A stretch of 64,000 bases of DNA from positions 1-64,000 of the forward strand of contig JAUJOZ010000027.1 in assembly GCA_030447415.1 (NCBI GenBank), written 5' to 3'. This DNA is from Thermomicrobiales bacterium. Its GTDB lineage: Bacteria; Chloroflexota; Chloroflexia; Thermomicrobiales; UBA6265. Positions 16,194 through 25,199 of this stretch are shown here, piece by piece; position 1 is the stretch's first letter; each line of letters begins with the position of its first letter. A model generated the notes under the pieces. It was not told the origin of the DNA and ran no database searches. It saw only the letters and a list, made by a program, of their open reading frames with translations. The translations under genes and the position numbers were made by a program.

Positions 16194-17870
16194 ATGACCC
16201 ACAGGCGCATCCAGGTGGCGCCGGAGCCGAGACAGTCCCGGGCGGCCATCTATTGCCGCGTGTCCACCGCGAAGCAAGAGGACGAGGGCACGTCGCTCGA
16301 AACCCAGGAGGCGGCATGCCGCGCTTTGGCTGCCGATCGTGGTTACGCAGTCGCCATGGTCTACCGCGAGGTGTTCACCGGTGCCGAGCTCTACGCCCGG
16401 CCGCTGCTGACTGCGGCGCGACAGGCGATCCGCACCGGGGTCGCCGACGTGCTCCTCTGTTACGCCGTGGATCGCTTGGCCCGCAAGCAGGCCCATGTCG
16501 CCATCGTCGCGGAGGAAGTCGAGCAGGCCGGCGCCCGGCTGGAGTTCGTGACGGAGGATTTCGAGCGAAGCGCGGTCGGCGAGTTCATTCGCAGTGCGAA
16601 GGCCTTCGCCGCCGAGGTTGAACGCGAGAAGATCGCCGAGCGCACCCAGCGCGGCCTCCGCGCTCGCGTGGCGAGCGGGAAACCTGTCGGTACGGCGCCC
16701 CCGCCGTTCGGGCTTCGCTGGCGCGACGCTGCAAAGAGCGGCTATGAGATCGACCCGGCAACGATCGGAATCGTCCGTCGCATCTTCGCTGAGTACGACC
16801 GAGGCGCGAGCCTGCGGAAGATCGCCGCCAGCCTGGACGCCGACGGCATCCTACCGCCACGCCACGCCCGCACCGGAGCAACCCGTTGGGGGCTGACCGC
16901 GATCCGGCACATCCTGACCGAGCGGGCGTACACCGGGGCGGGTCAGGCGTTCCGGTACAAGGTCGAGAAGGGGGCCGGCGGTCATCCGGTCGTCGCGCTC
17001 CGGCCCGACGTCGAGCGGGTCGCGTTGCCGGCCGGCACGTACCCGGTCGTCATCGAGTCGCCGCTGTTCGAGCGGGTTGGCTTGCGGCTCTCGACCAACC
17101 GCCGGGAGTCGATGCGCCCCGACCGCAACCCGGAGGTCGGAATCCTGCGCCGAGGATTTGCGAAGTGCGGCGTCTGCGGTCATCGCCTGGTAGTAACGTA
17201 CGAGCGTGGCGCGCCCGTCTACCGCTGCCACGTCCAGAACCGCCGACGGCACGGCTGCCCAGGCGCGTCGATGCGCGTGGACGTCTTGGACGCCGCCGTT
17301 TGGGCTCGGGTCGAGGCGATCCTGACCGACCCGTCCACCGTCGCCGCCGAGGTTGAGCGGCTGCGGCGCGACGACCCCACGGCGGCAGACCTGGAGATGA
17401 TCGACCGACAGCTTGCGGGGTTGGCGCGCCGGCAAGCGAGCGTCGCCCAGGCCGTCGCCATGCTCGATGGCAACCTGGAGGCGCTCGCGCCGCTGGTGGC
17501 GCAGCTCGACGCAATCGGCAAGCAGCGCCAGGCCGTGGAGCGGGAGCGCGTGGCGATCGAGGACCGTCAGACCGGCTGGCGGGTCGCCCAGGCGCGGCTC
17601 GCTGGTGCTGCGGATTACTGCCGACGGGTCGCGGCGTCGCTGCGGTTGCTGACGTTCGCCGAGCGCCGGCTCGCCTTGGAAGCATTGGGCGTTAGCGTGC
17701 GCGTGTTCCGGGCGGACTGCGACCCACGCTGGATCGTCACCCTTGCCCTGCCGTTCGACGACGGGGCGACTACGAGGCCGACGGGTGGAAACGTGTTCAG
17801 TAGTGGTGGAACTACTGCAACGTCCTCCGCGACGACGGCCTCTCCTATGGCGACTACGTCGAGCAGTTGA
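16194..17870 (+). CDS. Large serine recombinase/integrase of element 1
   Basis: 558 residues as read. The N-terminal resolvase domain has catalytic S24 in YCRVS and the DRLAR helix (93-97). The recombinase domain follows (about 170-290), then a zinc ribbon (C325, C328 and later cysteines in YRCHV and GCPGA) and a coiled coil (about 390-480). This is the architecture of large serine integrases. It sits at the element edge. Around codon 536 the reading frame crosses into hsdM sequence and the last ~22 residues (serine/threonine-rich) are out-of-frame hsdM, so the natural C-terminus depends on the att junction. Confidence 0.92.
   Translation: MTHRRIQVAPEPRQSRAAIYCRVSTAKQEDEGTSLETQEAACRALAADRGYAVAMVYREVFTGAELYARPLLTAARQAIRTGVADVLLCYAVDRLARKQAHVAIVAEEVEQAGARLEFVTEDFERSAVGEFIRSAKAFAAEVEREKIAERTQRGLRARVASGKPVGTAPPPFGLRWRDAAKSGYEIDPATIGIVRRIFAEYDRGASLRKIAASLDADGILPPRHARTGATRWGLTAIRHILTERAYTGAGQAFRYKVEKGAGGHPVVALRPDVERVALPAGTYPVVIESPLFERVGLRLSTNRRESMRPDRNPEVGILRRGFAKCGVCGHRLVVTYERGAPVYRCHVQNRRRHGCPGASMRVDVLDAAVWARVEAILTDPSTVAAEVERLRRDDPTAADLEMIDRQLAGLARRQASVAQAVAMLDGNLEALAPLVAQLDAIGKQRQAVERERVAIEDRQTGWRVAQARLAGAADYCRRVAASLRLLTFAERRLALEALGVSVRVFRADCDPRWIVTLALPFDDGATTRPTGGNVFSSGGTTATSSATTASPMATTSSS
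17796..17812. other. Probable attachment-site junction (recombinase / hsdM)
   Basis: In the hsdM frame the sequence downstream reads WNYCNVLRDDGLSYGDY, a conserved N-terminal HsdM motif, starting at 17807-17809. Immediately upstream in the same frame is a TAG stop (17801-17803) and no HsdM similarity. The junction therefore lies at about 17800-17809, around TAGTGGTGG. The partner site and the missing 5' part of hsdM are not found in the window and should be left of position 1. Confidence 0.65.
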
Positions 17871-19249
17871 CCTACCTCCTCTTCCTCAAGATGGCCCACG
17901 AGCAGGCCCAGCTCCCCGGCCGCCGCTCCCCCATCCCGCCCGGCTACGACTGGCCCTCCCTTATCGCCCGCGACGGCGACGCCCTCGAAACCCACTACCG
18001 CCATACCCTCGAGCACCTCGGCACCCAGGGCGGCATGCTCGGCATCATCTTCCGCAAGGCCCAGAACAAGATCCAGGACCCCGCCAAGCTCCGCCGCCTC
18101 GTCGTCGACCTCATCGACCGCGAGCGGTGGATCGCCCTCGACGTCGACGTTAAGGGCGACGCCTACGAGGGCCTCCTCGAAAAGAACGCCCAGGACACCA
18201 AGGGCGGCGCCGGCCAGTACTTCACCCCCCGCCCCCTCATCCAGGCGATCGTCGATTGTGTCCGCCCCGCCCCCGGCGAGGCCATCTGCGACCCCGCGTG
18301 CGGCACCGGCGGCTTCCTCCTCGCCGCCCACGACCCGAACCTCGACCCCGACCAGAAGCGCCACCTCCGCCTCGAAGCCCTCCGCGGCGTCGAGCTCGTC
18401 GACGGCGTCACTCGCCTCTGCGCCATGAATCTCCTCCTCCACGGCATCGGCCCCACCGCCGACGGGGCCCAACCCCCGGTCCGCACCGACGACAGCCTCC
18501 GCGCCGACCCCGGCGACCGCTTCGACCTCGTCCTCACCAACCCGCCGTTCGGTCGCAAGTCGAGCGTCCTGATGGTCAACGAGGAAGGCGACGGGGAACG
18601 CGAGGCCCTCACCGTCGTCCGCGACGACTTCTGGGCCTCCACCAGCAACAAGCAGCTCAACTTCGTCCAGCACGTCAAAACGCTGCTCAAGATCAACGGC
18701 CGCGCCGCCGTCGTCGTCCCGGACAACGTCCTCTTCGAGGGCGGCGCCGGCGAAACCGTCCGCCGCAAGCTCCTCCACGAGTGCGATGTCCATACCCTGC
18801 TGCGCCTGCCGACCGGCATCTTCTACGCCCAGGGCGTGAAGGCCAACGTCCTCTTCTTCGACAAGAAACCCGCTTCCGCCACCCCCTGGACCAAAACGCT
18901 CTGGGTCTACGACCTCCGCACCAACCAGCGCTTCACCCTCAAGACCAATCCCCTCAAACGCGCCGATCTCGACGACTTCGTCCTGCGGTTCAACCCCGCC
19001 AACCGCCACGACCGCCACCCCACCTGGTCTCCCGACGACCCCAATGGTCGTTGGCGCCCTTTCCCTTACGAGGACCTGCTGGCCCGCGACAAGGTTAGCC
19101 TCGACCTCTTCTGGGTCAGGGACGAGACCCTCGAAGACGCCGCCGACCTCCCCGATCCCGACACCATCGCCCTCGAGATCGTCGAGGACCTCCGCGCCGC
19201 CCTCGACCAGTTCGCTGCCATCCAAGCCGACATCGCCCCCGCCGACTAA
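17804..19249 (+). pseudogene. Second N6-adenine methyltransferase (HsdM), 5' truncated by element 1
   Basis: About 481 codons of an HsdM-type methylase: remaining N-terminal domain (WNYCNVLRDDG onward, EQLTYLLFLKMAHEQ), SAM motif DPACGTGGFLLAAHDP, catalytic NPPF in LVLTNPPFGRKSS, then VVPDNVLFEGG and the C-terminal domain to a TAA at 19249. The first ~15-20 codons, including the start, are missing at the recombinase junction. Excision of the element could restore them. No hsdS or hsdR follows on the plus strand, so the intact gene may have been a solitary or long-range methylase. The sequence is otherwise undamaged, which argues for recent or reversible interruption. Confidence 0.85.
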
Positions 19250-19754
19250 TCGCGGGGTCGGACGGAACAAGCCCTCCTCACCCAGCCGCGGCAAATGGAA
19301 CGGGGGCAAGAACCGTCGCGTCGTTCCCTCTTTGTCACATCGCCTAAACCCCTTGACTCCGCTCGCCGAAACCCGTACACCTGTTCGTAAGCGATCTGCT
19401 CCCGGAGGGAGAGCGGGGCCTGGGCGGCGCTCGATGCCCTCCCGGGTCTGTCCACCCGTCATCCCGGACCCCGGAGCTCACCCGGGTCACCCCGAGTCCC
19501 TCCCGCGTCGTTGGTCACCGGCCCAATCCCCGGACCGCCGCGCACCGCTCCCCGGCCTCGCCCCACCAGGCGAGGCGCTGCGGTTCGAGCACGCGGGGTC
19601 GCCGTCACCGGGACGGTTGACTCGGCCGAGAGGGAGCCGCTGGTACACAGCCAGACGCGCCGGCAGACCGCCGGCGACCTTCACGCCGAAGCGCACTGAG
19701 ACAGCAGCTCCGTCCGCCGGCTCGCCCCTCGGCATGAGGCATTCGGCCGGGGGC
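19250..19754. other. Non-coding interval
   Basis: 505 bp between the hsdM stop and the convergent FNT gene. I see no convincing ORF, hsdS remnant or strong terminator here; only GC-rich short palindromes such as CCGGCGG/CCGCCGG near 19670. Confidence 0.4.
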
Positions 19755-20654
19755 CTACGCGTCCCCCTCGTGGTACTGCGCCTGGACGTACTGGAGCAGC
19801 GTCACGAAGATGACGCCGCCGAGGACGTTGCCGATCAGGACCGGGAGGAAGGCGCCGCCCAGCCAGTCACCGATCGTGATCGGCGCGCCGAGGAGCATCG
19901 CCATGAACACCTCGGCGGCTGAGATGACGACGTGGGTGAACTGGCCCAGCACGATCAGCGTGCCGATCAGCCAGATGATCACCAGCCGCGCCCCCATCCC
20001 CTCGGCCGCCACCAGCAGCCAGGTCAGGATCGTCATCAGCCAGCCGGCGAAGATCGCCTTGACGAAGGCGGTCCAGAACGGATAGTGGACGACGTGGTCG
20101 GCCAGCCGCTCCAGCTCCGCGGCCGGCTCCGGCGGCAAGACCCCCGGTCGCGAGATGAGAAACGCGAACAGGAGCGCTCCGACCAGGTTGGCGGCGAGGC
20201 TGACTCCCCACAGCGCTCCCAGCTGCCGCACCGTGCCCCGCCGTTTGAGCACGCCGGTCACCGGCAGCAGGAAGTTCTCCGTGAACAGCTCGCTCTTGCC
20301 GACCAGCAGGATGACGAAGCCGACCGGGTAGGCGAGCGCCCCCAGCAGGTGGGCCACCGACGGCCCCTCCCCCCCTCCCAACGAGGCCGATGTCCACGCC
20401 ATCGCGATCACCCCGAAGCTGATGCTCATCCCCCCGATGAACGCGGTGATGGCGTCGCCGGTGATCGGCCGGTCCAGGCGCTTGGCGCCGATCCTGGAGG
20501 CGTCCTCGACGACCTCCGGCGCCTCCTGGCCGAGCGGCTTCGGCTCATCGTCGGTCGCGGCCGGATGGTGACCATCGGCAGGCACGGCCTGCACCCCACC
20601 GGTCGGTCGCTCAATCTGTCCCGTTCCCCGGCCGTCCCGGTTCGCGACGTCCAC
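19755..20654 (-). CDS. Formate/nitrite transporter (FNT) family channel
   Basis: 299 residues, with a ~60-residue hydrophilic N-terminal extension before the channel. The channel part has six hydrophobic segments and FNT-type motifs: GMSISFGVIAMAW, LVGKSELFTENFLLPV (the broken-helix Ω-loop region), LVGALLFAFLI, and the second repeat LGQFTHVVISAAEVF, GNVLGGVIFVTLL. It would transport small monovalent anions such as formate or nitrite across the inner membrane. Substrate cannot be read from sequence. Monocistronic. Confidence 0.87.
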   Translation of the reverse strand: MDVANRDGRGTGQIERPTGGVQAVPADGHHPAATDDEPKPLGQEAPEVVEDASRIGAKRLDRPITGDAITAFIGGMSISFGVIAMAWTSASLGGGEGPSVAHLLGALAYPVGFVILLVGKSELFTENFLLPVTGVLKRRGTVRQLGALWGVSLAANLVGALLFAFLISRPGVLPPEPAAELERLADHVVHYPFWTAFVKAIFAGWLMTILTWLLVAAEGMGARLVIIWLIGTLIVLGQFTHVVISAAEVFMAMLLGAPITIGDWLGGAFLPVLIGNVLGGVIFVTLLQYVQAQYHEGDA

Positions 20655-20854
20655 GCCGATCGCTCTCCTCGGTTTATCTCGGGTACCCGTGTCGGTACGC
20701 TCGGGTGCAGGTTCGATGCCACACCCAAGCCGGCGGCCGCGCCGTGGCTACCAAGCCGGCCGCCGGGGCCGGCGCGGCATGCGGGCAGCGGCACCGGTCG
20801 TGCAGGCGACCCGCGAGGCCTGAGGTCGGATCGGCGGAGGGGGAACGGGAAGCG

Positions 20855-21313
20855 ATGGGTGGGAACGGACAGGACGGGAATGGGGACGGCGACAAACGCC
20901 CCGGCGTCGGCGTCGGCGTCATCGTGCTCCGCGGGGATGAGCTGCTCCTGGTGCGACGGCGAACCCACGGCGCGGGCACCTGGTCGACGCCGGGGGGCTA
21001 CATCGACTTCGGCGAGTCGCCGGAGGAGTGCGCCGTGCGCGAGACGATGGAGGAGGTCGGGGTCCGCGTCGCCGACCCCACCTTCCGCGCGATCACCAAC
21101 GACGTCTTCGCCGACGGCGAGAAGCACAGCGTCACGATCTGGATGGCGGTCCGCTACCTGGAGGGCGACCCGGCGATCGTCGCCGCCGAGGAGCTGGACG
21201 CGGTCGGTTGGTTCCCCCTCGACGCCCTACCACAGCCCCTCTATCTCTCCACCGAGAACTTCGCCTGCGGCCGGACCTATCCGCCGGGCGCCGGCTGGCG
21301 CCCGGACGACTGA
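20855..21313 (+). CDS. Nudix hydrolase
   Basis: 152 residues. The Nudix box is complete at about 48-69: GGYIDFGESPEECAVRETMEEVG (GX5EX7REUXEEXGU). The frame opens upstream at 20705, but the ATG at 20855 has an appropriate purine-rich upstream sequence and precedes the conserved VGVGVIVLRGDELLLVRRR strand. The C-terminal part (ELDAVGWFPLDALPQPLYLST) resembles ADP-ribose or nucleotide pyrophosphatases. Substrate unknown. Confidence 0.88.
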   Translation: MGGNGQDGNGDGDKRPGVGVGVIVLRGDELLLVRRRTHGAGTWSTPGGYIDFGESPEECAVRETMEEVGVRVADPTFRAITNDVFADGEKHSVTIWMAVRYLEGDPAIVAAEELDAVGWFPLDALPQPLYLSTENFACGRTYPPGAGWRPDD

Positions 21314-21483
21314 TTGCCCCAGCTAGCCGGGGAGTCCTCCCTCTCGACGGCCGGGCACGCGTGCTCCGTGCGTCCGGGCGGCGCCCGTAGCGGCACCGGA
21401 CGTGCGGGCCTCTCCGCGCTCACGCCCGCTCGCCGGGGCGACCCGTTACCATCGCGCCCGGCCGATTTCGAGGAGAAGGACCC

Positions 21484-22482
21484 ATGCAACCCCTGGCGGA
21501 ACAGGTCATCGTCATCACCGGCGCCTCAAGCGGCATCGGGCGCCTCACCGCCGTCGAGGCCGCTCAGCGCGGCGCCCGGGTCGCGATCGCGGCCCGTGGC
21601 GCAGACGCCTTGGAGGCCACGCGGCGGGACATCGAGGCGCAGGGCGGCCAGGTCCTCGCCGTCCCGACCGACGTCGCCGACTTCGCCCAAGTCGAGGAGC
21701 TCGGCCGGCGCACTATCGAGCGCTTCGGTCGCATCGACACCTGGGTCAACAACGCCGCCGTCACGATCTACGGCGAGGTGACGCAGGTGACGCCGGAAGA
21801 GTTCCGGCAGGTGATCGACGTCGACCTGATGGGGCAGGTCCACGGCGCCATGGTCGCCCTGACGCACATGCGCCGGCAGGAGGGCGGCGGCACGATCGTC
21901 AACGTCTCGTCCGGCCTGGGCGACCGCGCCGTTCCCTTGCAGGCGGCCTACTGCGCCGCGAAGCACGGCGTCAACGGGTTCAGCGAGGCGCTGCGGGTCG
22001 AGCTCGAGCACGCCGGCGTGCCCGTCGGCGTGACGGTCATCAAGCCGGCCTCGATCGACACCCCGTTCTTCCACCATGCCCGGACGAAGATGGGAGTGGC
22101 GCCGAAGCCGGTGCCTCCCGTCTACGACCCGACGCTGGTGGCCGAGGCGATCCTCCATGCCGCCACGCACCCTGTCCGCGGGCTCCCCGTCGGCGGCGCC
22201 AGCGCGAGCATGTCGCTGATGGAAAAGCTCTCGCCGCGTCTCCTCGACTGGCAGTTGAGGTTCGCCGGCTACCCGACCCAGCAGGAGGACCGGCCTAAGA
22301 CGGCCGCCGCCCCGGACAATCTCTTCGTGGGCTCGACCGGCCCGGGCTCCGTCCGCGGCGGTTACGATGGCCGCCGGGTCAGCCTCTACACCTGGCTACG
22401 ACTGCGCCCGCTGATGCGCCAGGCCGCCTTGGCGGCCGTGGCCGTCGCCGGGATCGTGACGGCGCGGACGAGGCGATCCTGA
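21484..22482 (+). CDS. Short-chain dehydrogenase/reductase
   Basis: 332 residues. Classical SDR: cofactor motif TGASSGIG (12-19), NNAA in WVNNAAVTIYGEV, catalytic serine in VNVSSG and YxxxK in AAYCAAKHG. The C-terminal ~100 residues beyond the Rossmann fold end in a hydrophobic segment (QAALAAVAVAGIVTA), which may be a membrane anchor. It reads as a standalone gene with ribosome site AGGAGAAGG. Substrate unknown. Confidence 0.9.
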   Translation: MQPLAEQVIVITGASSGIGRLTAVEAAQRGARVAIAARGADALEATRRDIEAQGGQVLAVPTDVADFAQVEELGRRTIERFGRIDTWVNNAAVTIYGEVTQVTPEEFRQVIDVDLMGQVHGAMVALTHMRRQEGGGTIVNVSSGLGDRAVPLQAAYCAAKHGVNGFSEALRVELEHAGVPVGVTVIKPASIDTPFFHHARTKMGVAPKPVPPVYDPTLVAEAILHAATHPVRGLPVGGASASMSLMEKLSPRLLDWQLRFAGYPTQQEDRPKTAAAPDNLFVGSTGPGSVRGGYDGRRVSLYTWLRLRPLMRQAALAAVAVAGIVTARTRRS

Positions 22483-22593
22483 CGGCCCGTCCCACGCCGT
22501 GGGCACGGTCCTGCGCCAACCCCCGCGTGGCACGCCGTTTGCACCGGTGAGGCGGAACCCCTGGCGACACGCTAGCAACAAGGAGGCAGAGCC

Positions 22594-23310
22594 ATGGACC
22601 GCGACGAAGATCACGAGAACACCTTCGCCGAAGGTGAGGAAACGGTTCGCGAAGGCAGCTTGATCATCGAAGAGCGGATGAACCGGCGCGAGGGCCTCGT
22701 CGAGTACGAGGGGACCGTCGGCGAAGCGGGCGCGACCGGTGCCGGCGATGCCGTCCGGGATGCGACCTTCACCACCGGTCTCACCGGGAGCGAGACGGTC
22801 GGCGGGGGCGGTGCTGAGACCATGGGCGCCGGAACGGCCGACGCGGCGTCCGCGGAGGCGACGTCCTCGGGGGCGGTGGCCGACATCGCGTCCGCCACCG
22901 GGCCGATGTCCCAGGTCACCGAAGGCATGCGGGTCGTTGACGCCAACGGCGACGACTTGGGCCAGGTCGACTACGTCAAGATGGGTGATCCCCAGGCCGT
23001 GACGACCATGGGCGAGGATGTCGGAGACGCGGGCACCTTCGGGGCCGGTGGCGTGGCAGGCGGCGGCGCCACCGGGGGCAGTGGCGGTGCTGGCAGCGGG
23101 TTGGTCGGTGGCGGGTTCGTTGGTGGCGACGGCGGTGAGCCCAACGTGGACGATCCGCTCCGCAGCCAACTTGTACGCACCGGCTTCATCAAGGTGGGTG
23201 GCTCGGGCTGGTTCGGCAAAGACCGCTACGTCTCGGCGGACGCCGTCGCTGGCGTCTCGGGTGACACCGTGCAGCTCACCCTGACCAAGGACCAACTCGC
23301 GGAAGGGTAG
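22594..23310 (+). CDS. Acidic PRC-barrel/DUF2171-like protein with glycine-rich linkers
   Basis: 238 residues. The recognisable module is GMRVVDANGDDLGQVDYVKMGDP (about 110-132), continued after a long glycine linker by TGFIKVGGSGWFGKDRYVSADAVAGVSGDTVQL. Together these make a PRC-barrel-like fold split by a ~55-residue Gly/Ala insert. The N-terminus (EGSLIIEERMNRREGLVEYEG) may be a second short domain. Similar proteins are often stress-induced; here this is inference. A good ribosome site (AAGGAGG) precedes the ATG and a strong terminator follows. Confidence 0.65.
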   Translation: MDRDEDHENTFAEGEETVREGSLIIEERMNRREGLVEYEGTVGEAGATGAGDAVRDATFTTGLTGSETVGGGGAETMGAGTADAASAEATSSGAVADIASATGPMSQVTEGMRVVDANGDDLGQVDYVKMGDPQAVTTMGEDVGDAGTFGAGGVAGGGATGGSGGAGSGLVGGGFVGGDGGEPNVDDPLRSQLVRTGFIKVGGSGWFGKDRYVSADAVAGVSGDTVQLTLTKDQLAEG

Positions 23311-23321
23311 CCTCGGAGGGA

Positions 23322-23371
23322 GGAGACAGGGGAGCTGCGGCTTGCCGCGGCTCCCCTGTGCTGTCTCCTTT
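23322..23371 (+). terminator. Intrinsic terminator after the PRC-barrel-like gene
   Basis: A long inverted repeat GGAGACAGGGGAGC / GCTCCCCTGTGCTGTCTCC (one small bulge) with a GC-rich loop, followed by TTT, 11 bp after the stop at 23310. Confidence 0.8.
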
Positions 23372-23600
23372 ACGCCCGCGCGATGGCCCCGCGGCCCACT
23401 GCCCACGAAGCGCTCGATCGGAGAGCGCCGTGTAAGGCGACGCGGTCCGGTGTCGCGGGCGAGGGGCGCCTAAGCGTCCTCAAGAGCGGGAGCGACGCGA
23501 AGCGGGGAGCCCGAGCTGGCTGTGAACGGGTGGTCAGCGGTCGCGCGTCACCGTCGGTGACCGCTGCCGCTCCCCCGCGCGGTGCCGTGCCGGTCGCGGT

Positions 23601-23673
23601 CCGGGAACTGAACCGCCCGGCGGTCCGGCTATACTCCAGGCTTGAATGGGAACGGCCAGGGATCAAGAAATGA
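23601..23673 (+). pseudogene. Possible remnant of a GNAT acetyltransferase 3' end
   Basis: The last ~20 codons of an open frame read VRELNRPAVRLYSRLEWERP, very like the closing NxxAxxLYxxxGF motif of GNAT acetyltransferases. Upstream codons show no GNAT similarity. It may be a small fragment left from a deleted gene. Weak evidence. Confidence 0.25.
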
Positions 23674-23804
23674 GAGCCGGGGAGGAACTCTGCGACCGCT
23701 CAGTGTCTGGCACCCTGCTGTGAGGATGATCCTCCCTACCCCATCCCGGTCCTCGGGCCGGTCCTTGGCGCTTGCCCGTTGGCCATTGGCCCTCGCCACG
23801 CGCC

Positions 23805-24578
23805 GTGCCTGAGCTAACGTTCCTCGGGACCGGCACCTCTAATGGCATCCCCGTCATCGGCTGCCCGTGTGCGGTCTGCGCCTCGACCGACCCGCGCGAC
23901 CGGCGCAGCCGGACCTCCGCCGTGGTCCGCGACGGCGACCGGACCTACTTGATCGACACCGCCACCGAGCTCCGCTTGCAGGCTCTGGCCGCCGGGCTGG
24001 ACCGGGTCGACGCCGTCCTCATGACCCACGCCCACGCCGATCACACGGGTGGTTTCGACGACCTGCGCCGCTTCAACGAGTTGGCGGAGGCCCACCTCTC
24101 CGTCTACGCCGACGCCAGCACGGCAGCGATGCTCCGCGAGCGGTTCGCCTACGCCTTTGTCGACAAGTTCCCCTTCTACGGCGGCAAGCCGGACCTTACG
24201 CTGCACATGGTGGAGGGCCCGTTCAATCTGTTCGGGCGGGAGGTGGTGCCGGTGCCGGTCCGACACGGGCGGCTGCCGATCATCGGCTACCGTTTCGGCG
24301 ACCTGGCCTACGTCACCGATGCGAAGACGATTCCGCCGGCCTCGATGGAGCTGCTGCGCGGCCTTGACGTCCTGGTCCTCAACGCCCTGCGTGAGCGGCC
24401 GCACCCAACGCATCTGAGCCTGGCCGAGGCCGTGGCGATCGTCGAGGAGCTGCGTCCCCGCGCCGCCTACCTCGTCCACCTCTCCCACGAGCTGAGCCAC
24501 ACCGCGGCGAGTGCCTTGCTGCCGTCGGGGATTGAGGTGGCCTACGACGGGCTGACGGTGCGAAGTCGAGGGGCATAG
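23805..24578 (+). CDS. MBL-fold metallohydrolase, PhnP-like
   Basis: 257 residues. It begins ELTFLGTGTSNGIPVIGCPC and keeps the metal-binding HAHADH motif in LMTHAHADHTGGFDDL, a later H in VPVRHGRLPIIGYRFG, D in YVTDAKTIP and H in YLVHLSHELSH. This is the pattern of PhnP-type phosphodiesterases acting on phosphoribosyl cyclic phosphate or similar esters. I chose GTG 23805, next to the conserved first strand; the frame is open to a TTG at 23772. A paralogous function is possible because no phn genes are nearby. Confidence 0.85.
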   Translation: MPELTFLGTGTSNGIPVIGCPCAVCASTDPRDRRSRTSAVVRDGDRTYLIDTATELRLQALAAGLDRVDAVLMTHAHADHTGGFDDLRRFNELAEAHLSVYADASTAAMLRERFAYAFVDKFPFYGGKPDLTLHMVEGPFNLFGREVVPVPVRHGRLPIIGYRFGDLAYVTDAKTIPPASMELLRGLDVLVLNALRERPHPTHLSLAEAVAIVEELRPRAAYLVHLSHELSHTAASALLPSGIEVAYDGLTVRSRGA

Positions 24579-24674
24579 GTGCGGGGTGTTGGCTGTTCGG
24601 TGGAGGAACAATCCCAGGCAGCAGCCATGACCCAGCACCCCGCACCCATGACCCCGCACCGAACAGGAGGGACT
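24579..24674. repeat. Intergenic palindromic GCGGGGTG repeat
   Basis: The short gap holds GGTGCGGGGTGTTGG and, about 50 bp later, its near-perfect complement around CAGCACCCCGCACC, followed by another CCCCGCACC. Related text occurs at 34929-35040 and in weaker form at 42860-42930, always between co-directional genes. This suggests a dispersed intergenic repeat family of this genome. Confidence 0.4.
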
Positions 24675-25199
24675 GTGCGGCCCCCGTACCTGACCGGCGA
24701 CCGGATCTACCTACGGCCGATGCTCCTGGGCGACCGAGAACATGCCGCGGCGTGGTTCGACAGCCCGTTTCCCGTCAACGCCGCCCGGGCCGAGGCGTTC
24801 CTCAAGGAGGAGCACACGCAGGGCTGGGAACCGCCCCCGCTCCTCCATCTGGCGATCGTCCGGCTAGCCGGCGACGAGGTGATCGGCGGCGCGACGGTGG
24901 ACGGGCCGGGCGGGCGCACCGGCGAGCTGCTGGTCCGCGTCGCTCCGTGGCTGGCCGACGGCGACGAGGTGCGAGCGGAGGTTCTGCGGCTGGCGGTGCC
25001 GTGGTTGCGCGATGAGGTCGAGATGATGACGGTGACGGTCCCGATCGCCGCCGACGAGGCGACCGTGATCGCCGCCGCGGAGGAGCTGGGCATGGTCCTT
25101 GGAGCGCGGCTGCGCGAGCACGTCGCGCGGCCAGGCGATCGGGTCGACCTCCTCCTGTACCAGGCGCTCAACCCCCGGTGGCAGGTGCGCGATGGGTAA
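24675..25199 (+). CDS. GNAT-like acetyltransferase, divergent
   Basis: 174 residues from a GTG at 24675 with GGAGGG upstream. TGDRIYLRPMLLGDRE is the GNAT/RimJ-type beginning, shared with the next gene; the acetyl-CoA loop (R/Q-x-x-G-x-G/A) is not obvious, so activity is doubtful. First gene of the operon GNAT-GNAT-EamA-SIS, overlapping the next by 8 nt. Tandem duplication of the GNAT genes is plausible. Confidence 0.65.
   Translation: MRPPYLTGDRIYLRPMLLGDREHAAAWFDSPFPVNAARAEAFLKEEHTQGWEPPPLLHLAIVRLAGDEVIGGATVDGPGGRTGELLVRVAPWLADGDEVRAEVLRLAVPWLRDEVEMMTVTVPIAADEATVIAAAEELGMVLGARLREHVARPGDRVDLLLYQALNPRWQVRDG

Noticed and set aside
17804-17870. Ser/Thr-rich C-terminal tail of the recombinase as a functional domain
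   Set aside because: These codons are the hsdM N-terminal motif read out of frame, so the tail is a junction artefact.
17615-19462. 615-aa minus-strand ORF opposite the recombinase end and hsdM
   Set aside because: Highly repetitive Glu/Gly/Val content typical of antisense of GC-rich genes; the plus strand encodes intact HsdM motifs.
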